Shown one piece after another: positions 1-12,700 of a DNA stretch of 64,000 nt. This DNA comes from Triatoma infestans. Its lineage: Eukaryota > Arthropoda > Insecta > Hemiptera > Reduviidae. A program made the position numbers and the translations under genes. The first letter of the stretch is position 1, and each line of letters opens with the position of its first letter. Location of the stretch: positions 36,541-100,540 of the forward strand of contig JAAEAF010002782.1 in assembly GCA_011037195.1 (NCBI GenBank). The letters run 5' to 3'. The notes under the pieces are model-generated. The model had not been told where the DNA came from. It searched no databases and saw only the letters and a list, made by a program, of their open reading frames with translations.

Positions 1-19
1 AATACTTAGTGGTATAATT

Positions 20-770
20 GCGAAGGCGCTGAGTTCATGCGTCTTCACTTCCAGGTTGATGTTAGAATGTTCAAAAAGACTGGGAGAGCTTTCTTCTCTG
101 AAGGATGTGCTTCTAGTATGGGTGCCAGGTCACATGGGAATTTTTTGGAAATGAGCAGGTGGATAGGTTTGCCAAATTAGGCGCCTCTCTTCCTTTCACT
201 GGTCCCGAGCCTGCTGTTGGCGTGTCTTCTGGCACATGTCTGTCAGGCTTCCAGACATGGACAGCTTCACAGCATTCATCCTTATGGATGAGCTCAGTTG
301 GTTTTCGGCAGTCCAAAATGCTCATCGGGGGTCCGGACAAGGCCATTAGTGAGACGTTGCTGTGTTTTTCACGGAGCGCTCTCAGGCATCTGGTTGGATC
401 TCTTACTGGACATTGTGGTTTAAGGAGACATCTCTACATAAAGGGGCTCATGCCGGATCCATTTTGTAGAGTCTGTGAGACAGAGGAGGAAACACCCATC
501 CATCTTATGACTGATTGCTTGGGTTGTGAGGAAATTAGGTTCAGGACCTTTGGTCGGAATAGGATGTCTGTGGAAGAGCTTAGGCTATTTCCGCTTAAGG
601 TTATTGTCCGATTTATTCGGACTGCGGTGAATCTTAGATGGATTAGATCCGGGTCTGGATTTTTGTTATAGACCCGGCTTGTTGTTGTTTTTCTTGGGGT
701 AGCTATATGGGCCCAGTGAGGCTTTGGATAGCGTAGAGTTTCCCTCCCCACAGACAAATAATAATAATAA
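20..770 (+). mobile_element. 5'-truncated non-LTR retrotransposon, RNase H family A
   Basis: The insertion is flanked by a perfect 13-bp target duplication, TAGTGGTATAATT, at 7-19 and 771-783, and ends in an (AAT)n tail. That combination is diagnostic of target-primed reverse transcription with 5' truncation. It retains the end of the RNase H domain (WVPGHMG, then GNEQVD after an extra T near 145-155 shifts the frame) and a long open part at 159-671. That part ends in the C-x2-C-x8-H-x4-C knuckle (CRVC...H...C) usual at the C-terminus of I/R1-type ORF2. A longer copy of the same family lies at 43516-44618 on the other strand. Confidence 0.88.
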
Positions 771-929
771 TAGTGGTATAATTCCAAATTTGAAACAAAA
801 ACTGTTTACTGGAAGAACGACTGTCTAGAACAAGTTTTCAATTTTTTTTTACAATTTTCTCTAAAAAAATTATAAGGTTTTTCATTAAAGTTGTAATGCT
901 GACTCCACATTTATAACGTAACATTTTTT

Positions 930-1975
930 TACTTTCTTTTACTCCTAGTAACAGGAAGTATTTGTAATCGTGTCAAATTTTCGATATCGAGTTTTCACCG
1001 GAAATATCCGTTTTGAGGTCCTCTGAGTTCAAAAAAGTGGTTTTTAGCACATAGTCTGCATGTGTGTGTGCATTAAACAGTATAGCTCAAAAACGAAAAA
1101 CCGTCTGATCAACCCGCTTGTGTTATCTGTCAAAATTCCTCAACCGGAAGTACCATTTTACTAGTCGTTGGTTTTTTTACTTTTTTGCGTTTTTCACAAA
1201 AATAGCACCGACGATTTTCTTCAAACTTGGTATATCAACTACACATACAATGAGCTACAACTTTTATTTAAAAGATTTCTCTAGGAAAATTCATTTAAGG
1301 GCAGTTATGGGTAAGGGGAGGGGGTTAAGTTTTTCATCTAATAAAGTGCTATTTCAGTTTTATTAAACAATTCTGTCATTAAAATAATGTTAATTAAAAT
1401 TGAATATGTTGTTGAAATTCCGAGTTTGAAAAAAAAAAATCGGATAACCGGAAGTGCGTTCTACTTTACCACTTTACTAAATGATTTTTTTTTTTTTCAC
1501 TTTTTCGCAATTTTCTTTAAAAAAAAAATGGCTTCGACGATTTTCTTGAAACTTTGTATATAAACTAAACATACAAAGATGTACAAGTTTTATTTAAAAC
1601 ATTTTTTTTTTGAGAAAATTCATTTAAGGGCACTTTTAGGGGAGAGTGGTGGGGTTATGGTTTTCTGTAAAGTGCTATCATAGTTGTTGTGGTGGTTGGT
1701 TCCGGACGATGACCACAAAATGAAACAGGCTACCACGGAAAATGTCTCTCATGCTATCATAGTTGATTATAAAATTCTATGATCGAAAGAAAATTAATTA
1801 GTATTTAAATAGATGACCAAAATTCAGAGTTTCAAGGAAATTAGTAAACCGGAAGTGCACTTTTACTGAACAGTTTTTTTCAGTTTTCGACGACTTTCAT
1901 TAAATTTGTCAATTATAATTTTGAGAACTGAAGTAAGAGAAAGTTGTGTGAGTGTTTCACACCAGATTTTTTTTT
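930..1975 (+). repeat. Rep-A copy 1, full length
   Basis: Rep-A reference description: it starts with a T-run, then ACTTTCTCTTACTCCTAGT followed by AAGAGGAAGTATTG, a near-perfect hairpin. It continues through TTCGATATCGAGTTTTCACC, a GT-rich tract and CTCAAAAACGAAAAA, then three related sub-repeats of roughly 300 bp each carrying ACCGGAAGT. It ends GGAGTAAGAGAAAGT, TGTGTGAGTGTTTCACACCA, GATT and a T-run. This copy has all parts and contains the 65-bp PLE-derived insertion at 1687-1751. No coding capacity is evident. Confidence 0.85.
1687..1751. mobile_element. PLE family 1 derivative, 65 bp, inside Rep-A
   Basis: The insertion is flanked by a perfect 14-bp duplication, TGCTATCATAGTTG, at 1673-1686 and 1752-1765. 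The left end is the family-1 terminal extension (TTGTGGTGGTTGGTTCCG), joined directly to the opposite arm (GATGACCACAAAATGA ... GGAAAATGTCTCT). It looks like an inverted element whose centre, including both ribozyme-like motifs, is deleted. It is younger than the Rep-A copy it interrupts. Confidence 0.85.
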
Positions 1976-2411
1976 TTTTTGAACATTTTTAAGAAAAGTA
2001 TTTTTTTTTAGGGGATTCTGCACAATTTTTGGCATTAAATTTCAAATTTTTTTAGCACTGTCTTCTGGACTACAATGTAGCTTTGTAGTGACTGAGCCAA
2101 GGTCCTACAAATAGCTCACCTTTTTATATTTCTGATAGAACTTTTAACATAATAAAATAAAATGTCCAAGTTTGATTGAAGAAAGATTGTCAATTATGTA
2201 ATTGTGTGTAATTGCAGTAAGACGAAAGTCGTGTAATTGTCTCCCCCAATTTTAGATATTATCAGTTTTCTTAAATATTATTTTCTAGAGCTTTTTATTT
2301 TTAATTTTAGTTAAAACAGTTTCAGCATTAAATACAAAACTAGCCATATAATTTGCTTCAAATATTGCTAATGAAATATGCTGTTTAAAAATAAATAAAT
2401 AAATTACTTAC

Positions 2412-2466
2412 CGACTATATTATATTTATCACCTTCACTGATTAATAAAGGTCCTCCACTGTCTCC
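2412..2466 (-). CDS. Serine protease exon 4: catalytic Ser
   Basis: This 55-nt exon has acceptor AATTTCAG and donor G|GTAAGT, and is phase 0 in, phase 1 out. It begins exactly with GDSGGPLL, the catalytic-serine signature, and runs to YNIVG. It follows exon 3's DSCQ directly. It is too short for length-based ORF finding but unambiguous from motif, phase and both splice sites. The remaining catalytic-domain exon is expected to the left of the window. Confidence 0.95.
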
Positions 2467-5400
2467 CTGAAATTAATAAATTTGGTTTTTTTTAATTATG
2501 GAATAATTTAATAAAAAAAAATAAATAGAAAATTAATGTTTGATATAAATAATTACAATTGCCACTCAAAGTTTCACAATTTATTTCTGTTCTTATTAGT
2601 ATTATTATTTTAAATTTAAGGCGCTTCAACATCTATGGCCATTAGCGCCCGGAGCCTTCTCCCGTTACAGGCAACACTGTCCATCACCGAACAGTGAGCT
2701 GTAGAGGCTTCTAGGAAGAAAAAATCTAAGGGTAGCACTGGACTCGAACCCGGGACCTCCGCGTGGGAGTCCAACGCCCTAACCACTTAGCTAATCCTTC
2801 CCCTATATTATTATTTATTTATTTAAATTCCTTTTTGTACATTATATAAATGTTTAAAGTCGTCAATTATGAACTATTTGAAGAACAAATCAATATTATA
2901 AAATAACCAATAAACCAATTTACAATGAAGTGCAAACAACAGAAAGCACTTGTAGCAATGCAAACAAATAATCATTTTTAAGATCAGTGTAAAATCAAAC
3001 AGTTTTTACACTAAATTGATCTACTGTCAATGTTTCACTGTAAAACTCCTCCAGACCATAATCACACTTTTTTAGGAGGTATTTTTTTTATTAACCTTTT
3101 AAACAATTTAATAACCATCTCTCTAATTTCTATTGGAAGGTGGTTAAATATCTTACTGGAAATAATATGGGGTGTTTGATCGGTTTTAACAAGTCTAGTG
3201 GATGTTATGTTTATGTCTTGTTTGTGCCTCGTGTTGTAATGATGTACTGAGCTGCGTGTTTGATGATCATCCTTTGATTTTATGTACCGCAGACATTTAT
3301 ATATAAAAAGGCAGGTAACTGTCATTATTTTATTATCTTTAAAGAGAGGCTTACAGTGCTCCTCATTATTCTTCCTCAACATTACTCTTATTGCCTTCTT
3401 CTGTAATTTAAATATACTGTACGCTCCTGATGACGCTCCCCACAGTATAATTCCATAGGCAAATCGAGAATGAAACAGTCCATGGTAAGCTGTTTTGAGT
3501 ATATCCAAGCTTACCTCATCTCTCAACTTTCTTATCAGATATATTACCTTGGACAGTTTACCTGACAGACATTCTGTATGCTTTTTCCACGTCAACTTAG
3601 AGTCAATTTACCTAGTTATACCTAGAAAGTTAGTGAACTCTTCATTACCTTTTGTATTTAATGAGAAAACCTTGCTAACTGTCTTACTTTCATTCAGGAT
3701 CAATTTATTTATTATTAGCCACTTTTTAACTATTTCTAGATCCTGATCAACAATAGTTTGTAAACTTTGGAGATCCTCACCTCTACTTATTATCGTGATA
3801 TCATCAGCATATAAAATACACTTACTTGGCATTGTTTCCGGAAGATCATTAAAATACAATAGGAACATTAATGGCCCTAAAACGGATCCCTGTATTACCC
3901 CTCTTTCAATTTTTTCCATATCTGATTACACTGCACATATTGTAATCTGCCTTCTGAATCTGACACTGAATCATGAACTGAACTCGTAATTTATCAGGGG
4001 AAATAAAGTGTCGCTTAAAGGTACTATACTTTAGTCCTTTCTCCACAGCCTCCTTTATCATTCTGCACAGCATGTCCAGGTAATTAGATCCGTGCTGTGG
4101 AGCAACGAAGAACCGTGCAACCTATTAGAATGGCAATTGATCTCTTTCTATGTCACAGTCGGCTAAAAAAAAAGGACACGAAGTTTTTCGGTGACCCTAG
4201 TAGGTGTCGACTATTGTGCGTCGGAAAAGACACTGATCATATCTTGGGCTATTATGCCGACCTTGCTGCACCTACAACACTAAACCCGTGCCCGCCTTTA
4301 TTTGCTGGAACCATGGTCCAGCCTTGACATGCTGTAGATTAGTTCATGTGCTCTGAAATCGAGAGGCTGTCACAATAAATCCTTGTGATTACAATGGTGT
4401 TGTCTTAGGGACTCACTTCTGACTGACATCCTGTTGTCTCATCTAAGCCATCCAATTTCCCAAATTATCATCCTTCTTATCTCCTTTTTGGTTTAATACT
4501 AGTTGCAGCCTTGACATTATTTTACGCATAACAGTAAAATTATTGATGCACCTAATTAAATATAAATTAACAAAAAAGACTACCTATGTTTGGAACCCAA
4601 ATATCTGCTGGAAATAAAATCAAACAACATATCGAGGTTTCTTTGAAATTATATTCCTATATTAATTCCCTTATTACAATGTTTTAAATTAAATAAAATT
4701 TATAAAACAAACACGATTCTTAAGCAACAGCACCCGTATCTAAAAAAAAAAATATATATATAAAAAAAATTAACAAATAAGCGTTGTATGCGGGTGAATA
4801 AATGTGTCCAATTTAAATACGTAGAAAAATTTGGGGCTTTTAAACTGTTAATTAGAATATGCCAATTGATAGCATCAATCAGTGTGGATTTTGGCAGCTA
4901 TTAGTTAATGTTTATGCGTATATAGAAAGTAAACTGTCTAATATGACCTTAGAATTTTATTAACTCATTTCAGGTAATTAAAAAATCCAGAAATAATCTC
5001 GAATACTATTAATAATTGGGCATTCATTTAATGTTTTTTAATTTTTATTAATTTGCCTTAGAGGTTACAGAAAATAATATTTATGGTTAAGGTAAAGATC
5101 AGCAACCCTCCAAAAAACATCTTTTTCATTGTTTATCCATCTTGGAATTTATTCACCATCTTGGTCAAATTTAGCTAGAAGAGAAAACAAATTTCCACTT
5201 ATATATTTCCGATTTGGGACCAATTAAACTAGTTTTGCCCAAGTAATATAATGGTTGTCATCTTTGTTAGTAGCAACAGTAATTACCATAGGAGAGGGAG
5301 TAATTACATATCATTGGAAAATACATATATAATTCACCTGTGTGGTGAGACCAATGGTAACCCACGGGGTGTGGTGGACAAAGACCTTGCAGATGGGGGG

Positions 5401-6696
5401 GTCGGGAGCGCTCGGAAGTATTCAAAGGCTGGCCTGCTTGAGTACGACGGGTGCTATGATGACTACCCCCACTGCGGCCTTGGAGGTCCTACTAAACCTT
5501 CCACCACTCCACATTTACGTCCAAGGCGTTGCAAGAGCGGTTGTGGCACGACTACAACAGGGACAAGCGCCCATTTATCCCAGGCAAGACCTATGGGATC
5601 AATTTTGGGCCTGCCTACGGACATAATGACTCCTATGTATGACTTCCAAAAAACCCTTCAAAGTCTTGATATTAGACAGAGGGGCATGGAAGAATGGGCC
5701 GCCAATTACAGGCGAATCTATGTGGTACACGGACGGGTCCAAGATGGAAGATGAAGTGGGAGCCGGCGTGTACGGGGCTCATCTGAGATGTAATATCTCG
5801 GTGAGCCTGGGAACGGTCTTTCAGGCGGAGCTAGTCGCGATTATTATCTGCGCCGCCGAAATAAGAAGACGGGGAGTTTATAACTCCAGAGTCGTCATTT
5901 ATTCGGATAGCCAGGCTGCTCTGCGGGCAATTGACTCGTGGGAGATCAGCTCAAGGCTGGTGTGGGACTGCCTAGATGCACTCAGGGAAATTAGTAGCCA
6001 CAATAAGGTCTTCCTGGTTTGGGTACCTGGGCACTCGGGTTACAGAGGCAATGAGGCGGCGGACCGCCTGGCCCGGGAGGGTTCAATGAGAGCACTTATC
6101 GGGCCGGAGCCGTTCTGTGGTGTCTCAAGATGCCTCAGGAGTGCATCCATTAAGCTATGGATGCAGGACCGATCAAGGGAATGGTGGGTCAAAACTCCAG
6201 GCCAGAGGCAGGCGAAAACGTTTATCCATAGCCACTCGCCCAAGCTAACTGCGGAACTACTCCAATTAGGCCGGGTGGCCATAAGGATAGCAGTTGGCGT
6301 TCTCACTGGCCATTGTAGATAAATAAGCACATGCACCGCATGGGCCTGGCAACGGATAGCCTATGTAGGTTTTGTCAGGAGGAAGAGGAGACGGCACTGC
6401 ATGTGGTATGTCAGTGCGAGGGGCTGGTTTGGCTAAGGTACCGCCTCTTCGGTAAAGAGAAGCTGGTGCCGACAAGCCTCAGCCAGGGCCCTCTCTCGGA
6501 CCTATTAAGTCTTTTAAGGCAAGCAGGACTCGAGAGGGTGCTCTGATGGCAGGTGCTCTGATTGACCACCTGGGAGTCCCCCCTCCAATTCCACAGTCCG
6601 GTTAAGGACAGGATAGGGGGACGGTCTCCAACTCGGGGGGTGCCACAATAGATTGAGGTGTCGCGGTGGCGTAGGCTGAAGAGCCAATTCCCCCGT

Positions 6697-6727
<31 letters not shown>

Positions 6728-9700
6728 ATTTGTTTTTTCTCTCAGATTTGATATTTAGTTATTAGAAAGTTTCCTGTATTTTTTTTTACAAAATGTGTTT
6801 ATATTAATTTTATTTTTAATTTGCAAAAGTAAAATCATGAAACAAGTATGTTACAAGGCAAAACTATAACGTGAATTCAAAGTTAAATGAGTTATAGACT
6901 ATATTTTTGAAATATCCCACCTTTTTGTAAAAAGTTAATTTCAATTTAATGCATTGTTCTCTATTGAAAAAAAAAATAATAATATAAGAGTATACAAGAT
7001 AATCATGATTACCTAACAGAACATCTTCTTAGGTGGATCGGGGTTTTGTGAAATAACAATTGCCCCTTATGTGGGGAATGGTACCCTCAATGGCCACCAC
7101 TTAAATATTTGTATGTTTTTTGAACTAGCAGCAATCACTGTATTCTTGACAAGACGCTCTTGAGAGAAGGGCAGCTCTTTATTGGGTTGCTAAAAACGAA
7201 ATGGCTAAAATGCCAAGAGTTGGTGATGGAGTAAAAAAAAAAAAAATAATGATGTAAGTAGGGAAGGGACTAGCTAAGTGGTTAGCGTACCGGACTCACA
7301 CGAGGAGGATCGCGGTTCGTGTCCAGCTGTGCTATCCTTAGATTTTTTTCTTCCCAGCAGCCTCTACAGCTCACTATCCGGTGATGGATAGTGTTGTCTG
7401 TAACGAGAAAACATTGTTTGGAGCCCGGCAGTGCACTGAGAAGGCTCCGGGCGCCATGACCATAGATGTTGACGCGCCTTAAATTTAAAAAAAAGAAAAG
7501 AAAAAAGAAATAATGATATAAGCACTTCTTCATATTTATGTTCTGATTGATAGAAATGTTTTTAGAAAACAGTAATCCGATCATTATAAGTTCCAACCGC
7601 AAGACTGCAAAGTTTCGAGAAAGATCTCGAAAGGCGCAGTGTGAAGCTCTCGAAAAAACCATGCTTTTATTTTTATTGTTTTTAGTTTTTGTTTTTTTCA
7701 GTCCAAAGTATTTGGGTTTTGCGCAAGAACTCTTCTTCTGCCGGGGAAATACTGCAAAATAAACTTAAAAACCGGAAACAAGTATTTAGCGTTGTGTTGG
7801 CTGAAAATGATGCAATATTTAAAATTTCAGAGACATTTTCCGTGATAGCCTGCTTCATTTTGTGGTCATCGACCGGTTTCGGGCGTTCGCCCCATCTTCA
7901 GGATGCGTTTTTCAGACAGTGTGTCAACACAGACTTGCACAGAGTAAATTTAGTTTACACACTCTCCGGGCGCCATGACCATAGATGTTGACGCGCCTTA
8001 AATTAAAAAAAAGAAAAGAAATAATGATATAAGCACTTTCTCTCATATTTATGTTCTGATTATGGAAATGTTTTTAGAAAAAGTAATCCAAGTGTGTGAG
8101 TGTGTAAACTAAATTTGTTCTGTGCAAGTCTGTGTTCACACTGTCTGAAAAACGCATACTGAAGATGGGCGAACGCCCGAAACCGGTCGATGACCACAAA
8201 ATGAAGCAGTCTATCACGGAAAATATCTCTGATGCTTTCCAGCTCTGCGGAACCAACCACCACAACAAATATTTAGTTACCTGAACACTGCATTGGTAAT
8301 GCTGATCTTCACATTTACCCAAAATTTGCTTTGAAGAAAATTTTTCAATAAATGTTTACAATCATTAATTTTATAATTTCTAACTTTTGCGCAAAAATTG
8401 AGAGGCGGGAAAAAAAAAATAACGCAAATACTACATACCTGACAAGAATCTTGTACACCTCGTCCAGCACAAATCATATTCGATGTAATCCTACTAGGTC
8501 TATATTTGGTGGCACGACATTGTTGTAAAGTTAATATTGGTACTTTAACCTCTTGGACAATACTGGCCAAACTTCCACCTTCAGATGTCCGGCCCCAACC
8601 AACAACTGTTCCATATTTTCCAGAAGGGTCTGTACCTGGTAGAAAAAAAAATCACTAATATGTTGGATGTTATTTTATGGTACATGCTTTATTTATTTTA
8701 ACTTGTATATAATAATTAGGTAAACCCGACCACGCTTCGCTGTGGCTCAGTCTGATTTTAATTATTAGGGAAGTAAATAGTAGTATTATAATTAACATAG
8801 ATTCAGCAAAAAAACACATCTTGCTATTTAATACCGTACATTGCGTTGCTGTGCACTGAAAGGAAAGAAAGAAAAAATGTTTTTAACTGAAAGTCTTTTT
8901 TTATTGTAAAGCTAGTGAATGGATCATATTTTTTGTTTGTCCGTTTTCTGCATAAACATAAAGATCAGATGGTTTACCGACTCTGGAGCATGCGACAAAT
9001 AATTTCCATGAGAGACGTATTCGTTTTCTTAATTCAAACTGCACACTTGCAAAGATTATCCTTGTGCTTTATTGATAGTCATAGCGAACGCAAGGCGTAT
9101 TGGGAAATTGAAGTCGTTTGAACTCGAACGCCATCTGTCGGTATGAGTTGGTAATGTGGAAGTAGTATGTCTTCACTTTTATGAGGTCCAGTGATAATTG
9201 TTGCTTCTATTAGATTTTTCTTCAATTATTTAACTACTGTCGTGTACCATTGCATAACTTTGGCTGATTGATGTTTCGGAGTAATATAATTGGCACTCCA
9301 ATTTTCAAATTTAGAATGTGTGGCAATAATCTAGGAACATCGAGTGAATTAAGAAATTCCGTTGGAAATTTCACAACTTCATTTTGGTCCATCACGAAGT
9401 GTCAATGGATTTGTGTGTCACTGTTTCAGCTGTGATTCTGTTTAGAATGAGTCGTTCATATCGAGTACATCGACATTTTTAGCGGAATGGCTCTTCCGCT
9501 TAACTATGCGTGATTTTGATAATTTGTTTCGATGCTTTGGAATACCTTGTCTGCTAATACTGCGCGAGACTGGTGTGAGGTACTTCGAGACCGGTGGCGA
9601 TGAGAGGTACTTATAAGTAGTTGAGAAAGAGGTTTAGTGAGTGCGCCACGATCGCAACGCGTCTGCGTCTGTCTATTTCTGCCAACCTCGCGAAACGCTC

Positions 9701-12700
9701 GGAATTTCCCGTTTCCGTTGGAACTTCAGAGTAAAAAGTATATATAAACACTCTTAAATAGAAATGCAATGTTGTGTAACAATTTCAAGTCAATCTATCG
9801 ACTACTTTTCTAGTTTTGTGGCCACAAACATACGAATCCTGAATTTATATATATATATATATAGATGTGAACAGGAGGTTCTCTTTTTTTAAGATATCCC
9901 AGGTTGAATAATTAGGGCAAAACCTTTTATTCACCAGGACCGTACTAACGTAGTGTAGAAGTGCACTGCATCCTGCAAAAACAGATTTTAGTTGAACTCA
10001 ACGAAACTGTACTCAAAGGATGGTTTTCAAAGAATCTTTGTCCTCACTAAAGGCAATAAAGTCGGCAAATCTGCATGAACTATCCGTATTGAAGCAGATA
10101 TATCTTCTTTCGATGAGAAGCTCAGCAATTCTTTTTTTAAACCTCTGGTGACGAGGAACATGTTCTGCAAACAGTTTCCCAACTAAAAAGAATCATTCAG
10201 GGGAGACACAGTTTCGGTTGAAATCATATTCCACGGTATGTTTCTTGTGCTTCCTGGATTTTTTTTCTTTTTTGATATATTCTGTCCACGAATAGACACA
10301 CGTCCAGAATGAGAGTATGACACATATAACCGTCTATCACTTTTATTTTGAAACATTTTTCTTATTAACATTTTTCTGGAAAAAAACAGCAATGGTATTG
10401 CTAGATTGTTCAGTTGCCCAGATAATATGAACGTACACTAAATATATACCTAAATTTAAAAAAAACCTAGAGAAAATTGGTTAACCGAAAGTGATAGATA
10501 CTTCATTGGTTTTTGAACTTTCTCAAAAACGGCTACAACGTTTTGTCTTAAACTTGGAATGCCACCTGCACAGATATAAAATCTGTCACTATTTTTTAAA
10601 ACAAGTGTCCTAAAAAAAAAAAATTATTGTAGGTATTTTCTAAAGAATCTGTGAATCAGGTTAGATTTCAAATTTTAATGTCTTTTTTTCAATGTTATGG
10701 CTGGACTATACAAAGTGATCACTTCACATACTTATAATAATTGTATCATTAATTGTATCTCTATAATTAAGTCAGGGCAACTGAGTAAAAATGCCATTTT
10801 TAACTTTAGCACAACACCATTGCCGTTAGTTTTGGCCTTACGCTACCCAAATTCCATGTTTAAATGAAAATTGGTCATTTGACTGGAGAAATTATTTGAA
10901 CTGTTTGAAATAAGTTTTTACGTTTTTTTTTGTACCTACCACAATATAAGTAATTCAGTAACTAAAAGAAAATTGTTATGAAATGTGTTAAATTAGGTTA
11001 TTTGAATAACTAGAGAATTCTATTAAAAGGGAATTAGTTAATTAAATTACATGCGTCTTGTAAAATCAGAAAGGTTAATTTAAATTAAATAAGATTATTT
11101 TACCATACAATAAGGGGGAAACAAATTAAGCAATTTTTACAACATGAATTTATTCAATAATTTTTTTTGACCCACTAATTAACATTTGGATTGTTTTGAA
11201 TTTTTTCCCCCCCATTAAAAATTTAAAACATTTTGATTAACTGCAATAATTAACTTATATATTGAAATTGTAGTTTTTTTTTATTTAAATTTAATGAATA
11301 TTCAAATATTATTATTATTATTTTAAATGCTGAAAGAGGGATCCGTATTGTTGTAATTGATCAATTGATTTCCCTTCCTGCAACTATTATAAATATTCTA
11401 ATAAATAAATGTTCATTGTTTACTAACATTTATTATAAAAGTGGTGGTAGTGGGGGGATTATGTTTAATTGACAGCGCTCTCTGTTCACAACTCCTGACA
11501 TAGCTTATTATAACAGCTGTTTAAATTTAAAAATTTGTAGATTTCCCAGAGCTCCATTGTTTTTTTTTTTTTGCGCAAAAAGGTTTCAAATATAATTGAC
11601 AGGTTTATATAAATATGCACTTACTATACCTTGTTCAATTCCAAAAAAAAAAAACCTTATAAACCTATTTATAAGTAAAATGGTATTCAAATTGAATACT
11701 GAAACTCCCATTTACCACTCGTTCACCTTCATTCGTCCTATTCACAATAGAATCAATAACATCCTCAAAAACTTTATCCCCAACCTCCGAACAGTCTTCT
11801 CTCCCACCAACAAACTAAATTTAATCTTCTCAAAAATTAAAGACAACTTATTGAAAAATCTAACAAAACACATACGGTATACAAACTTCAATGTATTACA
11901 ACCCAACTGCAACGCTTGCTACATAGGTGTATCCAAACAGTTTTTACAAAAAAAAGACTCCGGACAACACGAACTAGTCATTATTAACAAAAAAAATTGA
12001 CAGCACTGCTCTCACTTCAAACATGTTCTAGACTTTCAATCATGCCATCGATTTCAATAACCCTTCCATTTTAACCACTTACTCCAACCATTCAAAACGT
12101 CTTCTATCCGAATCCTTACAAATTCATCTTCATCCGAATTCTATCAATTTTAAAAAAAAGACAAAGAAATCATAACTTTAACTTACAACAATATTTTTCT
12201 AACGCTAAAAAACAAAAGATACTCGCCAGTAATTTGTTCTTCCAAATTTGAAATTGCCGCTCCTCATTACAAACATTTTTCTTATCCCTCCCACCTTTTA
12301 GCAGTTTCTTAAATTTAAAAAAAATACTCTCTCTTCATTTCAGTCTCAACGTTCTCAACGTTCACTCCTCTCCTAGCCTAAAGATATCTTCATCTGTCTT
12401 ATTTTATCTTATTGTCAATATCATTTTATTTAATTTACTATCACTTCTGTTTTATAATTTCTTCTGTTAATATTTCTTTAATTTAAATTTTTCTTTTTTT
12501 TTTTTTTTTTATAAATCTATGAACTTTTCATATCTACTATAATTGTACAATAATGTATTTTCTTCAATAAATTTTTACAGAGCTCCTGAAGAAGGGCACA
12601 CCAATGGTACCCGAAATGTAGAGCAAAAAATAATTTTTTTTTTCTTTAAAAACTTCTCGGGCCACCGTACAAACATCTCATTGCTATTTTATAAGTATAT

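Noticed and set aside
1118..1366. Open frame recurring in several Rep-A copies (also near 18156, 35341 and 59367) with a shared FFKLxIST-type stretch
   Set aside because: It recurs because the repeat recurs. The frame is lost by indels in other copies, lacks a codon-like substitution pattern, and has no family motif.
1..2400. Search for the last serine-protease exon (VSWG ... PGVY)
   Set aside because: No matching minus-strand sequence with an acceptor; the region is a non-LTR insertion and Rep-A, so the exon probably lies outside the window.
4097..4327. 76-codon plus-strand frame near the RT pseudogene
   Set aside because: No recognisable motif; may be element debris but cannot be supported.
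6040..6475. Minus-strand frames opposite the RNase H gene at 5639-6546
   Set aside because: Shadow frames of a clear RNase H coding region on the other strand.
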